Assembly: GCA_016647705.1 (NCBI GenBank)
Contig: CM028327.1
Coordinates: 8,565,726 to 8,629,725, forward strand
Direction: 5' to 3'
Source of the DNA: Eucommia ulmoides
Taxonomy: Eukaryota; Streptophyta; Magnoliopsida; Garryales; Eucommiaceae
Length of the DNA stretch: 64,000 nt
How positions within the stretch are numbered: position 1 is the stretch's first letter; every line of letters begins with the position of its first letter. Below the pieces are notes generated by a model. The model was not told where the DNA came from and did not search any database. It worked only from the letters and a program-made list of their open reading frames with translations. Positions 10,601-28,244 of the stretch are shown here, piece after piece. The position numbers and the translations under genes are program-made.

Positions 10601-11700
10601 TTAGAAACTTAGTTAAATGAGAATTTTCAAAGTGTTATAACCTTTCAAAATTTCAAGATTTTAAGTTTTTGATAATTTTCTTCCGTTACTCCATCAAATA
10701 ATATGTTTTGTCATAATGGGAACTAAATCAAAGAGTTTTGCAATTATCAATCTTAAAAAATTGAACGATTGAAGAGCTTCAAAAAAGTAGCAAAATCGAT
10801 TTTATTTGTTGTGTCCTTTGAAAATTTTATAATTTTGAATTTTTCATCAATGACTTTCATTTCTCTCACAAATTATGTTTTGTCATAATGGTAGCAAAAT
10901 CGCAACTTTTCGTGGGTGTTATCCTATCAAAATTTTACGATTTGGATTGTATTAAAAAAAAAAAAAAAAATAGTAAAATCAATTTTTTTAGTGTGCTATA
11001 CTATAAGCCTTTAAAAATTTCTCGATTTTTAGTTTTTGATCGATTGTTTTCATTTCCCTCTCAAATGAGGTTTTGTCGGAATGGTAGCGAAATCAAGACT
11101 TTTTGTCCGTGTTAACCTTTTAAAATTTGACTATTTGGAGTATTTGAAAAAATAACAAAATCGAATTTTTTAGGTACCGTAGCCTTTGAAAATTTAAGAA
11201 TTTTGAATTTTTGATCAATTGCTTCCGTATCTCTCTCTCTCTCAACATTCTATTGTAATGGTAACAAAATGGAGACCTTTTGTGACTATTAACCTTTTAA
11301 AATTTCACGATTCTAAATGTTCCAAAAAAATAGCAAAACCAATTTTTTTCAGTGTGCGTCTTTAAAAATTTCACAATTTTAAATTTTTGACCAATTGTTT
11401 CTGTTTCTATCTCAAATGATGTTTTGTCTCCATGGTAGCTAAATCATGCCCTTTTTTAATGTAAGCCTTCCTAAATTTCACAATTTCAATGTCACAAAAA
11501 ATAAAGAAATCAAATTTTTTTAGTGTCAACACCTTTAAAAATTTCACAATTTTTAATTTTTTATCAATTACTTCCATTTCTCTCTCAAATAATGTTTTAT
11601 CACAACGGTAGCAAAATCGGCCTTTTTACAAATTCTAGCCTTCAAAAAATCACTATTTTAAGTTCTTCAAAAAGTATCAATATTACAATGTTGAAACAAG
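7606..11700. repeat. degenerate tandem array, ~175-bp dimeric unit, about 23 copies
   Basis: From just after the AHP gene to about 11700 the same text recurs roughly every 160-190 bp: CTTTCAAAATTTCACGATTT, then GAGTGTTTCAAAAAAGTAGC, GAAATCGGGATTTTTCGGTG, CCTTTGAAAATTTCACGATT, TTGAGTTTC, AATTGCTTCCGTTACCCAAT, CAAATGATGTTTTCTCGTAA, TGGTATCGAAATCAGG. Each unit contains two related half-units, one headed by CTTTCAAAATTTCACGA and one by CTTTGAAAATTTCACGA. Copies differ by point changes and small indels, and drift further towards the right end, where C-to-T-like decay is heavy. No long open frame is conserved, so it is satellite-like. I do not recognise the family. Confidence 0.85.
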
Positions 11701-11984
11701 CATATAGTTTCTATTTGCCATACTTTATTTAGTGTCCATTATTACAATATAGTTTCTTAAAACTCTTCTCACCAACAATAAGAACAATAAAGAAAAAACA
11801 CATGCTCACAATCTCGGAATGCTGAAAAATCCTTTCCTGCATCAAGAAGAAAACCAATTAATATAAATTCAACATATAATTAATATCAATTTGATGAAAT
11901 TTAATCTAGTTGATACTATGAATAACCAAAAACTAAAAAGAAAACAAAACAAAAATGAAGATAAAAATCATTATTTTAAAAAGC
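11701..11984. other. spacer, no feature recognised
   Basis: AT-rich sequence between the tandem array and an R1 repeat. On the minus strand it may hold the 3' UTR of the L33 gene, but no splice-supported exon can be shown. Confidence 0.4.
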
Positions 11985-12296
11985 GTTGATTACATTGTAG
12001 TTTGATCGAATTGCACTTTACACCCATGTGATTCAGATTACAATGTAATGTTTACACTTTCTGTTAAAGTTTGCTGCCAAACCTTAAAAAGCGAAAAACT
12101 AAAAAATATTTTAGATTAATTGACATTAATATCCTCCGATCAAGTTAGATAAATTTGTCATTTTAAATAAATTCTATCAAATATTTAACAATTACACTTA
12201 AGTCTGAACTATAGGGGTAAGTAATGACCAAAAAAATACAAGAGTGCAAAGTATTAGGCGGTCAAATCACAAAGGATAAAAGTGTAACTAACCCTT
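11985..12296. mobile_element. R1 family MITE, internally shortened
   Basis: Left end TTGTAGTTTGATCGAATTGC and CACTTTACACCCATGTG; right end GGCGGTCAAATCACAAAGG and AAAGTGTAACTAACCC. The middle keeps the R1 words AAAAGCGAAAAACTAAAAAA and TTAAACAATTACACTTAAG-like text in shortened form. Confidence 0.6.
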
Positions 12297-12496
12297 TTGT
12301 GAATAATATAAAAACTATGTTCAAGTTAACATCAAAATCAAGTAGAAAACCCTTCAAATTTCTCAAACAAGATAAAAAAATTAGGGAAAAACGCATAGCA
12401 AACCCTAATTAGTTTCATGCACTTTTTTAGCTAACCTTAATTTGGAGATAATTCAAATTCCACCCAAAATAGGGGATTTTTTTTTTTTTTTACCTT

Positions 12497-12673
12497 TCAC
12501 TTCATCTTTTGCTCCGTGAAGAGAACGTGGCGATTCACGCGAGGATCGTACTTTCGAAATTCAAGTTTTGCTGGAATTTTCCTAGGGTTCTTCCTCTTCA
12601 CGTAGAAGAATCCAGTTCCCGCAGTAGAAACGAGCCTGATGAACATCGAAGCTTGCTTCTTCTTGTCGCCCAT
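12497..12673 (-). CDS. organellar (probably mitochondrial) ribosomal protein bL33, 58 aa
   Basis: A small single-exon gene on the minus strand: ATG at 12673-12671, TGA at 12499-12497. The product starts [19 protein letters not shown] and holds the L33 core [33 protein letters not shown] and the end TEQKMK. Length (58 aa) and sequence fit the plant L33 family of the large organellar ribosomal subunit. No cleavable targeting peptide is obvious, as in the known plant versions, which appear to use an internal signal. A GGTAAA donor-like site directly after the stop codon suggests a possible 3' UTR intron. I am very sure of the family and less sure of the compartment. Confidence 0.93.
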   Translation of the reverse strand: MGDKKKQASMFIRLVSTAGTGFFYVKRKNPRKIPAKLEFRKYDPRVNRHVLFTEQKMK

Positions 12674-12773
12674 TTCTTGATTTTCAAAAAAAAAAAATCA
12701 GAGAAAATAACAAATATATGTATATATGTGTGTGTGTGTGTTCGTGTATACATAAAATAAATTATAACGGTTT

Positions 12774-13417
12774 TTACAAACGTCTTTCCTTAGGGGTTGT
12801 TATTCATTTGAGACAAATGGATGACTGAGATTGGAATATTAAAGCCTAGGGGGAAAACTTCTCGCCCAAAAATTCACATTCCCACTTCTAGGACGGGTAA
12901 AATAAATTATTATGTACCCTTAAGTTTTATATTTGTATTTAATTAACTTTTTTTTTATTACACTATCTTTTTAAACATATATTAGAAAATTAATATAGCA
13001 CCTTTAGCAAGGGAAATCCCGTGTGTGTGTGTGTGTGTATTAATAAACTCTATGTTAACTTAAAATCCTATGCCATTCTATGTGATTTTGCAACAAATGT
13101 TATCTTTAGCATTTGCTTTCTTTGTTAGCTGGTGTTTGGTTGCATATCGGGATTGGAATTTCAAAATGAACGCGGGTAAATTTTGGGGTTCTAAGTATAT
13201 AGCCCTCCATTTTGCGGGGTTTCAATTTTTTTTTTCCTATTTATAACGGAAACTTTTTTTTAGTGTTTACCATAATTTTAGTTAACATTAATTACGATAT
13301 CAAATAAAAAATGACACTCCATTGATTCAAACTAGTTAATGTTAACGGAAGACCTAATAATTATTTGAATGACTAAAAAATAGAGACAAAAAAATTGATA
13401 ATAAAAAATTATGGGTT
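12774..13417. other. spacer upstream of the L33 gene
   Basis: The region next to the L33 start has TA and TG microsatellites (about 12709-12745 and 13019-13040). The rest is AT-rich with fragments like TGGTTGCATATCGGGATTGG near 13137, which resembles worn MITE ends. No gene seen. Confidence 0.5.
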
Positions 13418-13604
13418 TTGACACTTTGTGCCCCTAAAATTTGACCATTCTTTTCATTTTGGTCCCCATGGTATCATTTTGAACATGTGGCATCCTAAAT
13501 TTCGTAATCATCCAACTTCAGTCCAAATCAATAAATCCATTATAATTTTTGGACAACAAACAGTCACCTGCCGTGCCGTTAACGATTTTTAAGAGGACCT
13601 TAAC
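13418..13604. mobile_element. R2 Mutator-like MITE, left fragment
   Basis: Starts GGGTTTTGACACTTTGTGCC and contains CATTTTGGTCCCC, TTTTGAACATGTGGC and CCAACTTCAGTCC, matching the left part of R2 (full copy at 42126-42656). The right part is missing; the foldback element at 13605 begins where R2 stops. Confidence 0.6.
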
Positions 13605-14562
13605 AGCATATTTGGTTGATCAGAATTGGGACAAAATGGAATCGTCATTCCGCCCTCGATCCCCATTCCAATATTTAGTTCTCCAATGGAATTACTTTTG
13701 TGATTTTATTGGAATGAAAAATAAAGGAATGGGATTTCATAGTAGATGAGTTGGAATCAAGTTCAGCCCAATGGAATCAAAATTAAAATTACAAAAAACG
13801 CCCATAGCATGATTCAGCCCAATCCAGAAATTAGAGAACAGAAACTAAAAATAGAGAATAGAAACAAAATTTTGAAAACAGAAACTAAATATTGAGAACA
13901 AAAACAGAAATTAGAGAACATAAACTAAAAATTGATAACAGAAACAAAAGTTAGAGAACAGAAACTGAAAATTGAGAACAGAAACAAAAATTAGAGAATA
14001 GAAACAAAAATTAGAAAACAGAAACTGAAAATTGAGAACAGAAACAGAAATTAGAGAACAGAAACAGAAAATTAAGAACAGAAATTAGATAATAAAAACT
14101 GAAAATTGAGAATAAAAATAAAAATTAAAGAACAGAAACTGAAAACTGAGAACAGAAACAGAAATTAGAGAATTGAAAACTATTCAATTTTGTTCTCTAA
14201 TTTCTGTTTCTGTTCTCAATTTTTAATTTTTGTTTTCAATTTTCTGTTCAATAATTTTCTGTTCTCAATTTTCTATTATCTAATTTTCAGTTTCTATTCT
14301 CAATTTTTTATTTTCAATTTTCAGTTTCTGTTCTTAATTTTTTGGATTGAACCGGATCAACGATGGATTTTTTTGTAATTTTAATTTTGATTCCATTGGA
14401 TTGGACTTAATTCCAGCCCATTTCAAATAAAATCTCATTGCCTTGGTTTTCATTCCAATTGAATCACAAAAATGATTCCATTGGAGAACCAAACAACGGA
14501 ATGAGAATCGAGGGCAGAATGGCGATTCCATTCCGTCCCGATTCCCTCCAACCAAACATGCC
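13605..14562. mobile_element. foldback element copy 1 with minisatellite core
   Basis: Arms of about 200 bp are inverted copies: the left reads CATATTTGGTTGATC, ATGGAATCGTCATTCCGCCC and CCAATGGAATTACTTTTGTG; the right reads the complement through GATTCCATTGGAGAACCAAA to CTCCAACCAAACATGCC. The core (13806-14340) is a minisatellite of 18-20 bp words such as AATTGAGAACAGAAACAG. It reverses polarity near 14185, so the core is also an inverted repeat. The related copy is at 21943-22884. No transposase is present, so movement would need an outside enzyme. Open frames inside are artefacts of the repeat. Confidence 0.8.
13806..14340. repeat. A/T-rich minisatellite of GAGAACAGAAAC words
   Basis: About 20 imperfect tandem words of type AATTAGAGAACAGAAACAG run on the plus strand from 13806 to about 14183. 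They are followed by their complement (GTTCTCAATTTTCAGTTTC type) to 14340. The same word family fills the foldback at 21943-22884, so it belongs to the element. Confidence 0.85.
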
Positions 14563-14939
14563 ACAAATTCCATTACCTCCGACCATAAACATGGTCTAAG
14601 GGTATGTTTCGATGAGGTATTCGAAAAAGATATTCCATTTCGATAAGGAATTAGTAAATTTCATCTAGAAATGAAATGCCCTAAGGGATGGATTAAGCAG
14701 TATCAAATTTCACCATGAATCTCACTTGTATAATGTGGCAATGGTGAAATTCACGCTGATTTTTTCCTTCAAAAGCTCATTTAACAATAATTATGTGATT
14801 TTTGGGAGGTGAAGTAGGTTGAAAGATCTTCATCGGAGTTGTGGGAAGGAGATGGATGCATTATGCATTATACAAAAATTGAAGCAATGATAATCAAAAA
14901 TTAATGCAGAGATAAATGAAAATTGAAGCCTATAAAGGA
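14563..14939. other. spacer, no gene recognised
   Basis: Contains a MITE-end-like phrase (GGGTATGTTTCGATGAGG near 14600) but no matching partner end was found. Nothing coding. Confidence 0.4.
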
Positions 14940-15285
14940 TTAAGAACATACCTTACCGGATCTTGAGGCTTGAGCGAAGTGCGGTGGAGCAGATTCGTCG
15001 GGCAGGAGCAGGACCGCCGCCGCGCCGCGAAGAAGAATCGCTGTCGCCAAGGGATTGGACGACTGTGGACTGCGGCACTGATGGAGCGGTGGAGGTGGAG
15101 GTGGACTAGTAGAGTAGAGATCCTTGGAGCGGTGGAGTGAGATGAGAACAGCGGGTGCAGGCCTGCAGCAGATCGTGAGACTGAGAAGTGAGGTGGAGGA
15201 GGTGCGGCTGCGGAGGAAGAAGAGATATGGATTAGGGTTTCGATAAAATATTAGTAATATTATGTCTAACAATTTCATGTCGGTT
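14940..15285 (-). other. orphan first-exon-like GC-rich segment
   Basis: An island of higher GC on the minus strand. It starts with a plant-leader-like AAACCCTAATCC, then a pyrimidine-rich CTTCTTCCTCC stretch and an open but low-complexity reading frame rich in Ser, Pro, Leu and Arg. It ends in a good donor, AGATCCGGTAAGG, near 14958. No acceptable second exon is visible downstream (lower coordinates) before SCL28. It could be a displaced leader exon of an unknown minus-strand gene, a captured fragment, or part of a transposon. Function unknown. Confidence 0.3.
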
Positions 15286-16899
15286 CATGTCGTACTATTG
15301 TGCAAATATCCATTTGTCAACTCTAGATACATATGTTAGTTGTATGCATTACAATAATAATTACAGGTAAATACAAAAAAAAAAATGATATAAAATAAAA
15401 AAATAAATTTTATATAGATAGGATAAAGCAATTGAGCAATCAAAAATATTTTGTCTTTCTATTTTTATTTGTTTTTCTTTCTCAAAACATGAAACATAAA
15501 CGAAAAACAATAATAATTAAACCAAAAAAAAATACATTATTATTATTATTATTATTATTCTAATCCCAAAAAATTCTAACATAAAACAACTCAATTTTAA
15601 TTTCATAAGATATACACGTTTTAATTCAAATTTAGATTCAACAGTATACCCATTATACAAATCAGAACACATTTTATACTATAAACATTTTTAATGAGTA
15701 AATGAACACATAACTAAGTGAATATTTTAAAATGTTAGATCAAAAAAAAAAAAAAAATTCAAATGAAATAAAATTAATTGCTTAACTCTCTCTCTCTTTC
15801 TCTGGATCCAAAAAATCCATTCCAAATAACAGAGATCAATACAAAAACAGACTTTTTTCAAAAAAAAAAAAAATGGGAACAAAAACACTAAATCAAACAA
15901 TAATAAGACAAAATCATCTAAAAAATTGTAAAATGTTTGTTTCTAGCTTACTTGATATACTGAGATCACACCTAATAGTAAAATATTCATCATCTTATCT
16001 CTTTTTTAGCAATGATACAATTGTAGATTCGAATCCAGATTTGACAAGAGTGTCACTCATCATCATGTCACTCATTTGCATTTATCTCCGCTTTGATTAT
16101 AAGAATTAATTCTATCAATTTTATATTTTTATAGAAAACTTATGAAATAAGCTAACTTGATACATAAATATGAAACCCTCTCGTAAATCCTTGTATATAT
16201 TAATATCTTATATTGATATATAAAATATTAGAAATTCCAAATGATTCTAAATGTCATGTATTGTTTGGATTTGATTAGTGATTTCGCGTGTTGTGATAAT
16301 TAATTTTCACGATCATTAAACAATCATTCACAATTGAATTCAACAACGCTAAGTAAGTTTCAAGATAAAAACTATTCCATAAACATTACATTCATGCCCG
16401 CTTGAAATCTCTCGTGGGAAATGAGTCACTTCGAATAAGTCTATTGCTCCAACCAAAATACGATTAATCCAACATAGGCGTTATGAGTCCCTAATAGTTT
16501 ACCAGATAAATTGATAAGTCAGGCTTTCCTAGCCACCCAAGCAAAACCAATAGTTTCTTGGTCACGACCTTCACTAATGATTTCTCTATAAGCAAATAGA
16601 CTTCAAAAGAAGGTAACGTATTATATGATACACTAAGAAACATACAACTCTATCATCATCCTTCAACATCCAAAATACATTAATAGTTCAAAAGGCTTTC
16701 CAATAACACTACAATTTGTGACATATTATAGGAAGTGATTTAGGGTGTTAAATTCAACCGAAACAACAGTAGAGTATCATCACAGTCATGCTTCCAAAAA
16801 GGATACAAAGAGGCAGCAAAGTAATTTGACTAGCTTAACTAACTGCAGATCGAACAAACAGGGCGTCCGATAGTATGACACGATGAGACGAGCATTTAC
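15286..16899. other. spacer including the probable SCL28 3' UTR
   Basis: The stretch nearest SCL28 (about 16380-16899) is less AT-rich and probably holds its 3' UTR on the minus strand. The rest is AT-rich, with an (ATT)n run near 15536-15560 and no convincing gene. Small open frames here lack codon bias. Confidence 0.4.
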
Positions 16900-23853
<6,954 letters not shown>

Positions 23854-23856
23854 TGT

Positions 23857-23891
<35 letters not shown>

Positions 23892-24824
23892 TTGAATGAT
23901 GGAGAGAATTTTGCAAAACCCCAACCCTAGAAAGCCTTCGCTACACACCGACACACAGTAGGTGGTAGGAGGAGTGAAGATATCGTATCAGCAAGGATGT
24001 GTTAAATGACCATTTTACCCTCAAAACCCACTTTAGTATTAGTTTTTTAATTATTATTTTTAGCTATATTATCACTAAAAATTTCTATGTTTAAAAACCC
24101 TATTTCAATTTTTTAATTTATAAATATAAAATAAAATATATATATATATAATTTAACTCAACTGCCTGAGAAATATAAATACTTGAAGAAAAAAATTTAT
24201 GTTAAAAAATTATAAAACGATCTTATCTGTTTATTTTTATCAAAATTAAGATTAAAAAGATATTTTCAGATACCGTCATAATTTATAATGTAGACCCATG
24301 ATTAGTTAAGAAGGTATGTACAATATAATATTTGGTGTACTAAATAAGGAGAATTAAATGGTGTCCATAGTTTTGCTTCTAAATTTTTTCATTTCAATTT
24401 TGTACCTAACCTATTTTTTTTATCCAATTTTGTCCTTAAATTGACAAATATTTTCATTCAGGTCCAAATTCAACTACAACGCACTTGCACGTGAACTTTT
24501 ACTCAAGGGTAAAAATGTATCCAATTCTTTTGCGTTGATCAACCTTTCTTTTTATTCTTAAATTCTCAATCACATTCGCTATTATCGATCTACAAACTTT
24601 AACCTACATTGTCAATCCTAAACTATACTAGTGTAATAGCAAGACAATAGTAATTTTAGAAAACAAATGATATTTTGAGGTATAAATTTAAAAGAAATAG
24701 GATTTAAAGAGAATTATTCCAAAAATAATTTGTCAGATTGCACATCGAAACTATTAAAAGTTATTATTTGATGTACAAAATAACACGAGAATTATTACTA
24801 ATAACTCGTTTTAAGTATTTTAGA
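23854..24824. promoter_or_regulatory. SCL28 upstream region
   Basis: A (CT)n run on the minus-strand leader (plus 23861-23889 reads as CT repeats) lies directly before the start codon. Further up is a moderately GC stretch with AACCCTAG near 23922-23932, typical of plant genes for the translation apparatus or growth. Beyond about 24010 the sequence is plain AT-rich spacer up to the hAT MITE. I saw no clear TATA box. Confidence 0.4.
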
Positions 24825-25736
24825 TAGGGATGCCACAAAAAACCAAACGGATGGGTAATCAAGAAAAATCGAACCGAATGGTCTGGTTTTAAATCCGACA
24901 AAATGGTTTGGTTGCGATTTTGATTTTGAAATTAGCAACCGAAGCGGGTTTGGTTTTGGTTTTGGGATAGAAACTGCAAAATCGAATAGCGAAATCGAAC
25001 CACGAACCAAATCGTGAAACCGATATTTTAAAAATATTTTTATTACATATATACCCTTATTAAATCACGCAACCGCTCCCAACTTCCTGACCTGGAAAGA
25101 ATCAAAATCTGCCCCCGTCCCAAGCCACCTGCTTCTCCGCACCGTTAGATCTCCAGTCAAACCGCCACCGCGACTGTTTTCTCCATTAGATCTCGTATCG
25201 CCAGCCTACAATCACCACTAGTCTTATCTATTTAATCTCGCGCTCTTTACCTTACTTTGCCGACGATCAGTTTTGTCACAGACTCTCAGAAGCGGATAAC
25301 AAGTTAAATCTAGAATATTTGAGTTTGGTTTATGTGTTTATTTTGGAATAGATCTAGAATATTTGAGTTTGGTTTATATGTTATTGTTTAGAAACTTTAA
25401 TTATGTTTACTGTTTGAAAACTTTAATTATGATTATTTTGTAATTTTTTTTTAAAGAATTTATGTTTGATATTTTAGCTATGTTTTTGTTTATATATATA
25501 TAAAAAAAACGATCTGCGATTTTGGTTTTATTTTTGGTTGTTATAAAATTGAAAAATCTTAAATGGTTTCGCGGTTCGCGGTTTTGGTTTTATGTAAATT
25601 TAAATGGTTTGGTTTTAAAACCGAATCGACGGTTTTGGTTTTAATTTTGGTTTTGGTTTGATATATTTCTAGTGGTTTTTGTTTTAATTTTGGTTTTATA
25701 TAAAACCGGATCAAAACCGAACCAGTGACATCCTTA
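24825..25736. mobile_element. hAT-type MITE, 912 bp, 8-bp target duplication
   Basis: Terminal inverted repeats TAGGGATGCCAC and GTGACATCCTTA (10 of 12 pair). The flanks are ATTTTAGA (24817-24824) and ATTTTAGG (25737-25744), an 8-bp target duplication with one mismatch, as expected for hAT. The interior has repeated GGTTTTGGTTT and ATCGAACC words near the ends and a more GC-rich middle (about 25075-25300) that looks like a 5' leader fragment. No transposase remains. Confidence 0.85.
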
Positions 25737-25742
25737 ATTTTA

Positions 25743-26667
25743 GGTTGCGTTTGGGTAAGGAATTTGTCAAATAAAGGGATTTCAAAATCCTGAATTTTGA
25801 AATCCCTTTATTTTCACAAATCCCTTGTTTGAATAATTGTTTAAGCTGAAGTACTTGAATATGTAATTTCAACAATAAATTTATGGGAACAAAACAAATA
25901 TTTTTTTTTTCTTTTGTTTCTATTTTTTATCCCATTTCTGGGAACATAAAAAAATAAAAAAACCAAAAACAAACAAACAGAGCTTGATTTCTCGCCATCG
26001 CCAAACACAAACGACGTTCAACCAAACCTATTGCCAATCAAACACTCGCCTATGATTTCTCGCCATTGCCAAACAAACACGCCATCGCCAAACACAAATG
26101 CGATGTGATTTCTCGCCATCGCCAAACCAAACGAAATAAAAAACAAGAACCCTAAAACTATTCTCGCCTGTGATTTCTCGCCATCGCAAACCCTAAAATG
26201 AAATCAAAATAAAAAATGAAATCGTAGTCGACAAAGAAGAAGACGACGACGGAGATGAACAGCGGCGACCAAGAAGACGAAGACGAAGAAGACAATGAAC
26301 CCTAGATCGACGATGCAGACAAAGAAGACAACGACGGAGATGACCAAGAAGAAGAAGACGACAACGACGACGAGAGACGAAGAAGACGACGACGGACGAA
26401 TGTGGTGATCTCTGATGGTCAAGAGCAAACTGATGGGAAAAGAGGATTTGTCAAATTCCACCTCTCTCAAAGGGGTTTCCAAATCCTCTTTTCACCCTAA
26501 TTTGGGATTTAAAGGGATTTTACAATTCCCTCCCTCCTAAAATCCAAACAAAGAATTTGATAAATCCCTTGGAAATGAAATCATTTGGGTATGAGATTTT
26601 AAAAAAGGATTTTAAAATCTTCTAACCAAATAAAATCCTCCATAGAAATCCTTACCCAAACACAACC
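25743..26667. mobile_element. Tourist/Harbinger-like MITE, 925 bp, TTA duplication
   Basis: Ends GGTTGCGTTTGGGTAAGGA and TCCTTACCCAAACACAACC are inverted, flanked by TTA at 25740-25742 and 26668-26670. The interior contains a direct repeat cluster around TTTCTCGCCATCGCCAAAC (25985-26190) and a GAAGACGACGA-rich stretch (26225-26400). The open frame that this gives on the minus strand is repeat-driven, low-complexity sequence, not a gene. Confidence 0.85.
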
Positions 26668-26670
26668 TTA

Positions 26671-27164
26671 TATCATTCATATTCTTTCCAAAAGTTGGGT
26701 CGAATAAGTTGTTACACAATTAGAAGACTAAATAATGAATTTACCTTTTTACCCTTGAAGCAATATTTTTTACACAGTAAAATGTGTCTGGGTTAGTTTA
26801 CACGCATCTCGATTAATTGTCTTTTCAAACGTTTTTAAGGACACACTCCCCCATGTCGGGCTGGTACATTCATGATTTTACTACTGGAGTTTGGGGTGTG
26901 CAGCAGTTTAGGTTAACCCGCTAAACCACCCTAATAATTAAGTCGTCCGTCAGTAACCCTTGCATTGTGCGAGTGTTAATGTAATACTCCAAAAATTTAT
27001 ATTTTTAAAAATATTACTTTATATAAAAATTTAATATTTTTTGAACTATTTTGTGAATTTATGGTACAAATAATATAAATAAATAAATATGTGGTGAACT
27101 TTGTTTCCTTCTTAAAGAAGGAAACAAAGCCCACCATAAATATTTAGATGTATATATATATATA
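26671..27164. repeat. spacer with a worn repeat also found near 38.28-38.38 kb
   Basis: Around 26785-26870 is text of the type GGGTTAGTTTACACGCATCT then CGATTAATTG. A related stretch at 38288-38345 reads GGACAGTTTATACGCATCTC and GACTAATCATTTCC. I believe this is a dispersed retroposon-like plant repeat, but no ends can be defined. The rest is AT-rich. At 27105-27135, GTTTCCTTCTTAA and its complement form a small inverted repeat. Confidence 0.4.
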
Positions 27165-27569
27165 CTAGCGTATAACCTGTGCCTTCAGACATGGGTATAA
27201 AAAATATTAAACCTAAAAAAAAATTGATATAACTCCCTCCATTTATTAAACATTATACGACTGTTTTATTAAAATATGAACAAAAAATTAACATTTAAAT
27301 ACCATCACTAACTAATAATGTATATTACAAATATAACATAATCAATATTGATAACATAGATATTCGTCTATTCAATAATACCACAACAACCAAAACAAAA
27401 CAAATCAAAAAATACTTACTGTCTATCTAAATCCCACTATTTCAACAATACATTTCGTATATGTAACTAAATAATTAATAATTCAAAAATAAAAACATAG
27501 TTTCATTGGAAATGATTAAAAAACAAAATTTAAATAGAAAAGAAACTTGCATTACTTTCTAGTAACTAA

Positions 27570-28241
27570 GGCGCCGTTTGGTAACCATTTCCATTCCAGA
27601 AATTCCCATTCCATTCCCAGATTTTTGAGAATTCTGTTTGGGAATAGCGTTTGGTAATTTTTGTTTCCGTTTCCATTTTATTCCCATTTAAGAATTGTGT
27701 CCACTTTTTTCTTAAGAAATGAGAAACAAAAAAAAATTGTTTCTCATTATTCTCATTCCATTCCCAAAACACATGGTCACTGCTCATCCGCCGGCGACCA
27801 CCGTCTGCCACCGCCGTCCGGTCATCCCCGGCGACCGTCGCCGATCACCGTCCGGGCGGAAATTTTTCGGCCACTGTCACCCACCTACAGTCGCCAGTGA
27901 CGGCGCCACTGCCGTCCGGTCGTCTCCGGCCGGCCTCACCACCGTCCGGTCGTCGCCGGCAGGAGCCACCGCCGGCAGGTCGTCGCCGGTGCCGGAGCTA
28001 CCGCAGGACCGCCGGTGGTCGTCGCCGGCGCCGGAGCCACTGTCGTCCGACCAAAACAGAAAGAAAAAAAAAAAAAAGGATAAAATCGTTATCAAACACA
28101 TTCCCTTCCCAAAACAAAAAAAAAATTTATCGTTACTAAACACGATTCTACTCCCAAGAAGAAAATAAAATTCCTATCCCATCCCATCCTATTCTCATCC
28201 CACTGCTGGAATGGAAACAGAAACGGTTACCAAACGCCACC
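27570..28241 (+). mobile_element. Tourist/Harbinger-like MITE with GC-rich core, nested in Helitron A
   Basis: Ends GGCGCCGTTTGGTAACC and GGTTACCAAACGCCACC. Left flank TAA (27567-27569), right flank GAA, so the target duplication is decayed by one base. The core (about 27785-28045) is strongly CCGGCG-rich, unlike everything around it. Same family as 4260-4620 and, in reverse orientation, 51293-51968. The open frames in the core lack start context and are shared only at DNA level. Confidence 0.8.
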
Positions 28242-28244
28242 GAA

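Noticed and set aside
7606..11700. CRISPR-like repeat array
   Set aside because: Repeats are long, contiguous and degenerate with no unique spacers, in a plant genome.
26204..26482. Val/Phe-rich minus-strand open frame
   Set aside because: Encoded by a GAAGACGACGA microsatellite-like stretch inside the 25743-26667 MITE.
27719..28168. Pro/Ala/Arg-rich open frames of up to 150 codons
   Set aside because: They lie in the GC-rich core of a MITE with inverted ends, appear on both strands, and recur wherever the element is present. No domain and no splice logic.
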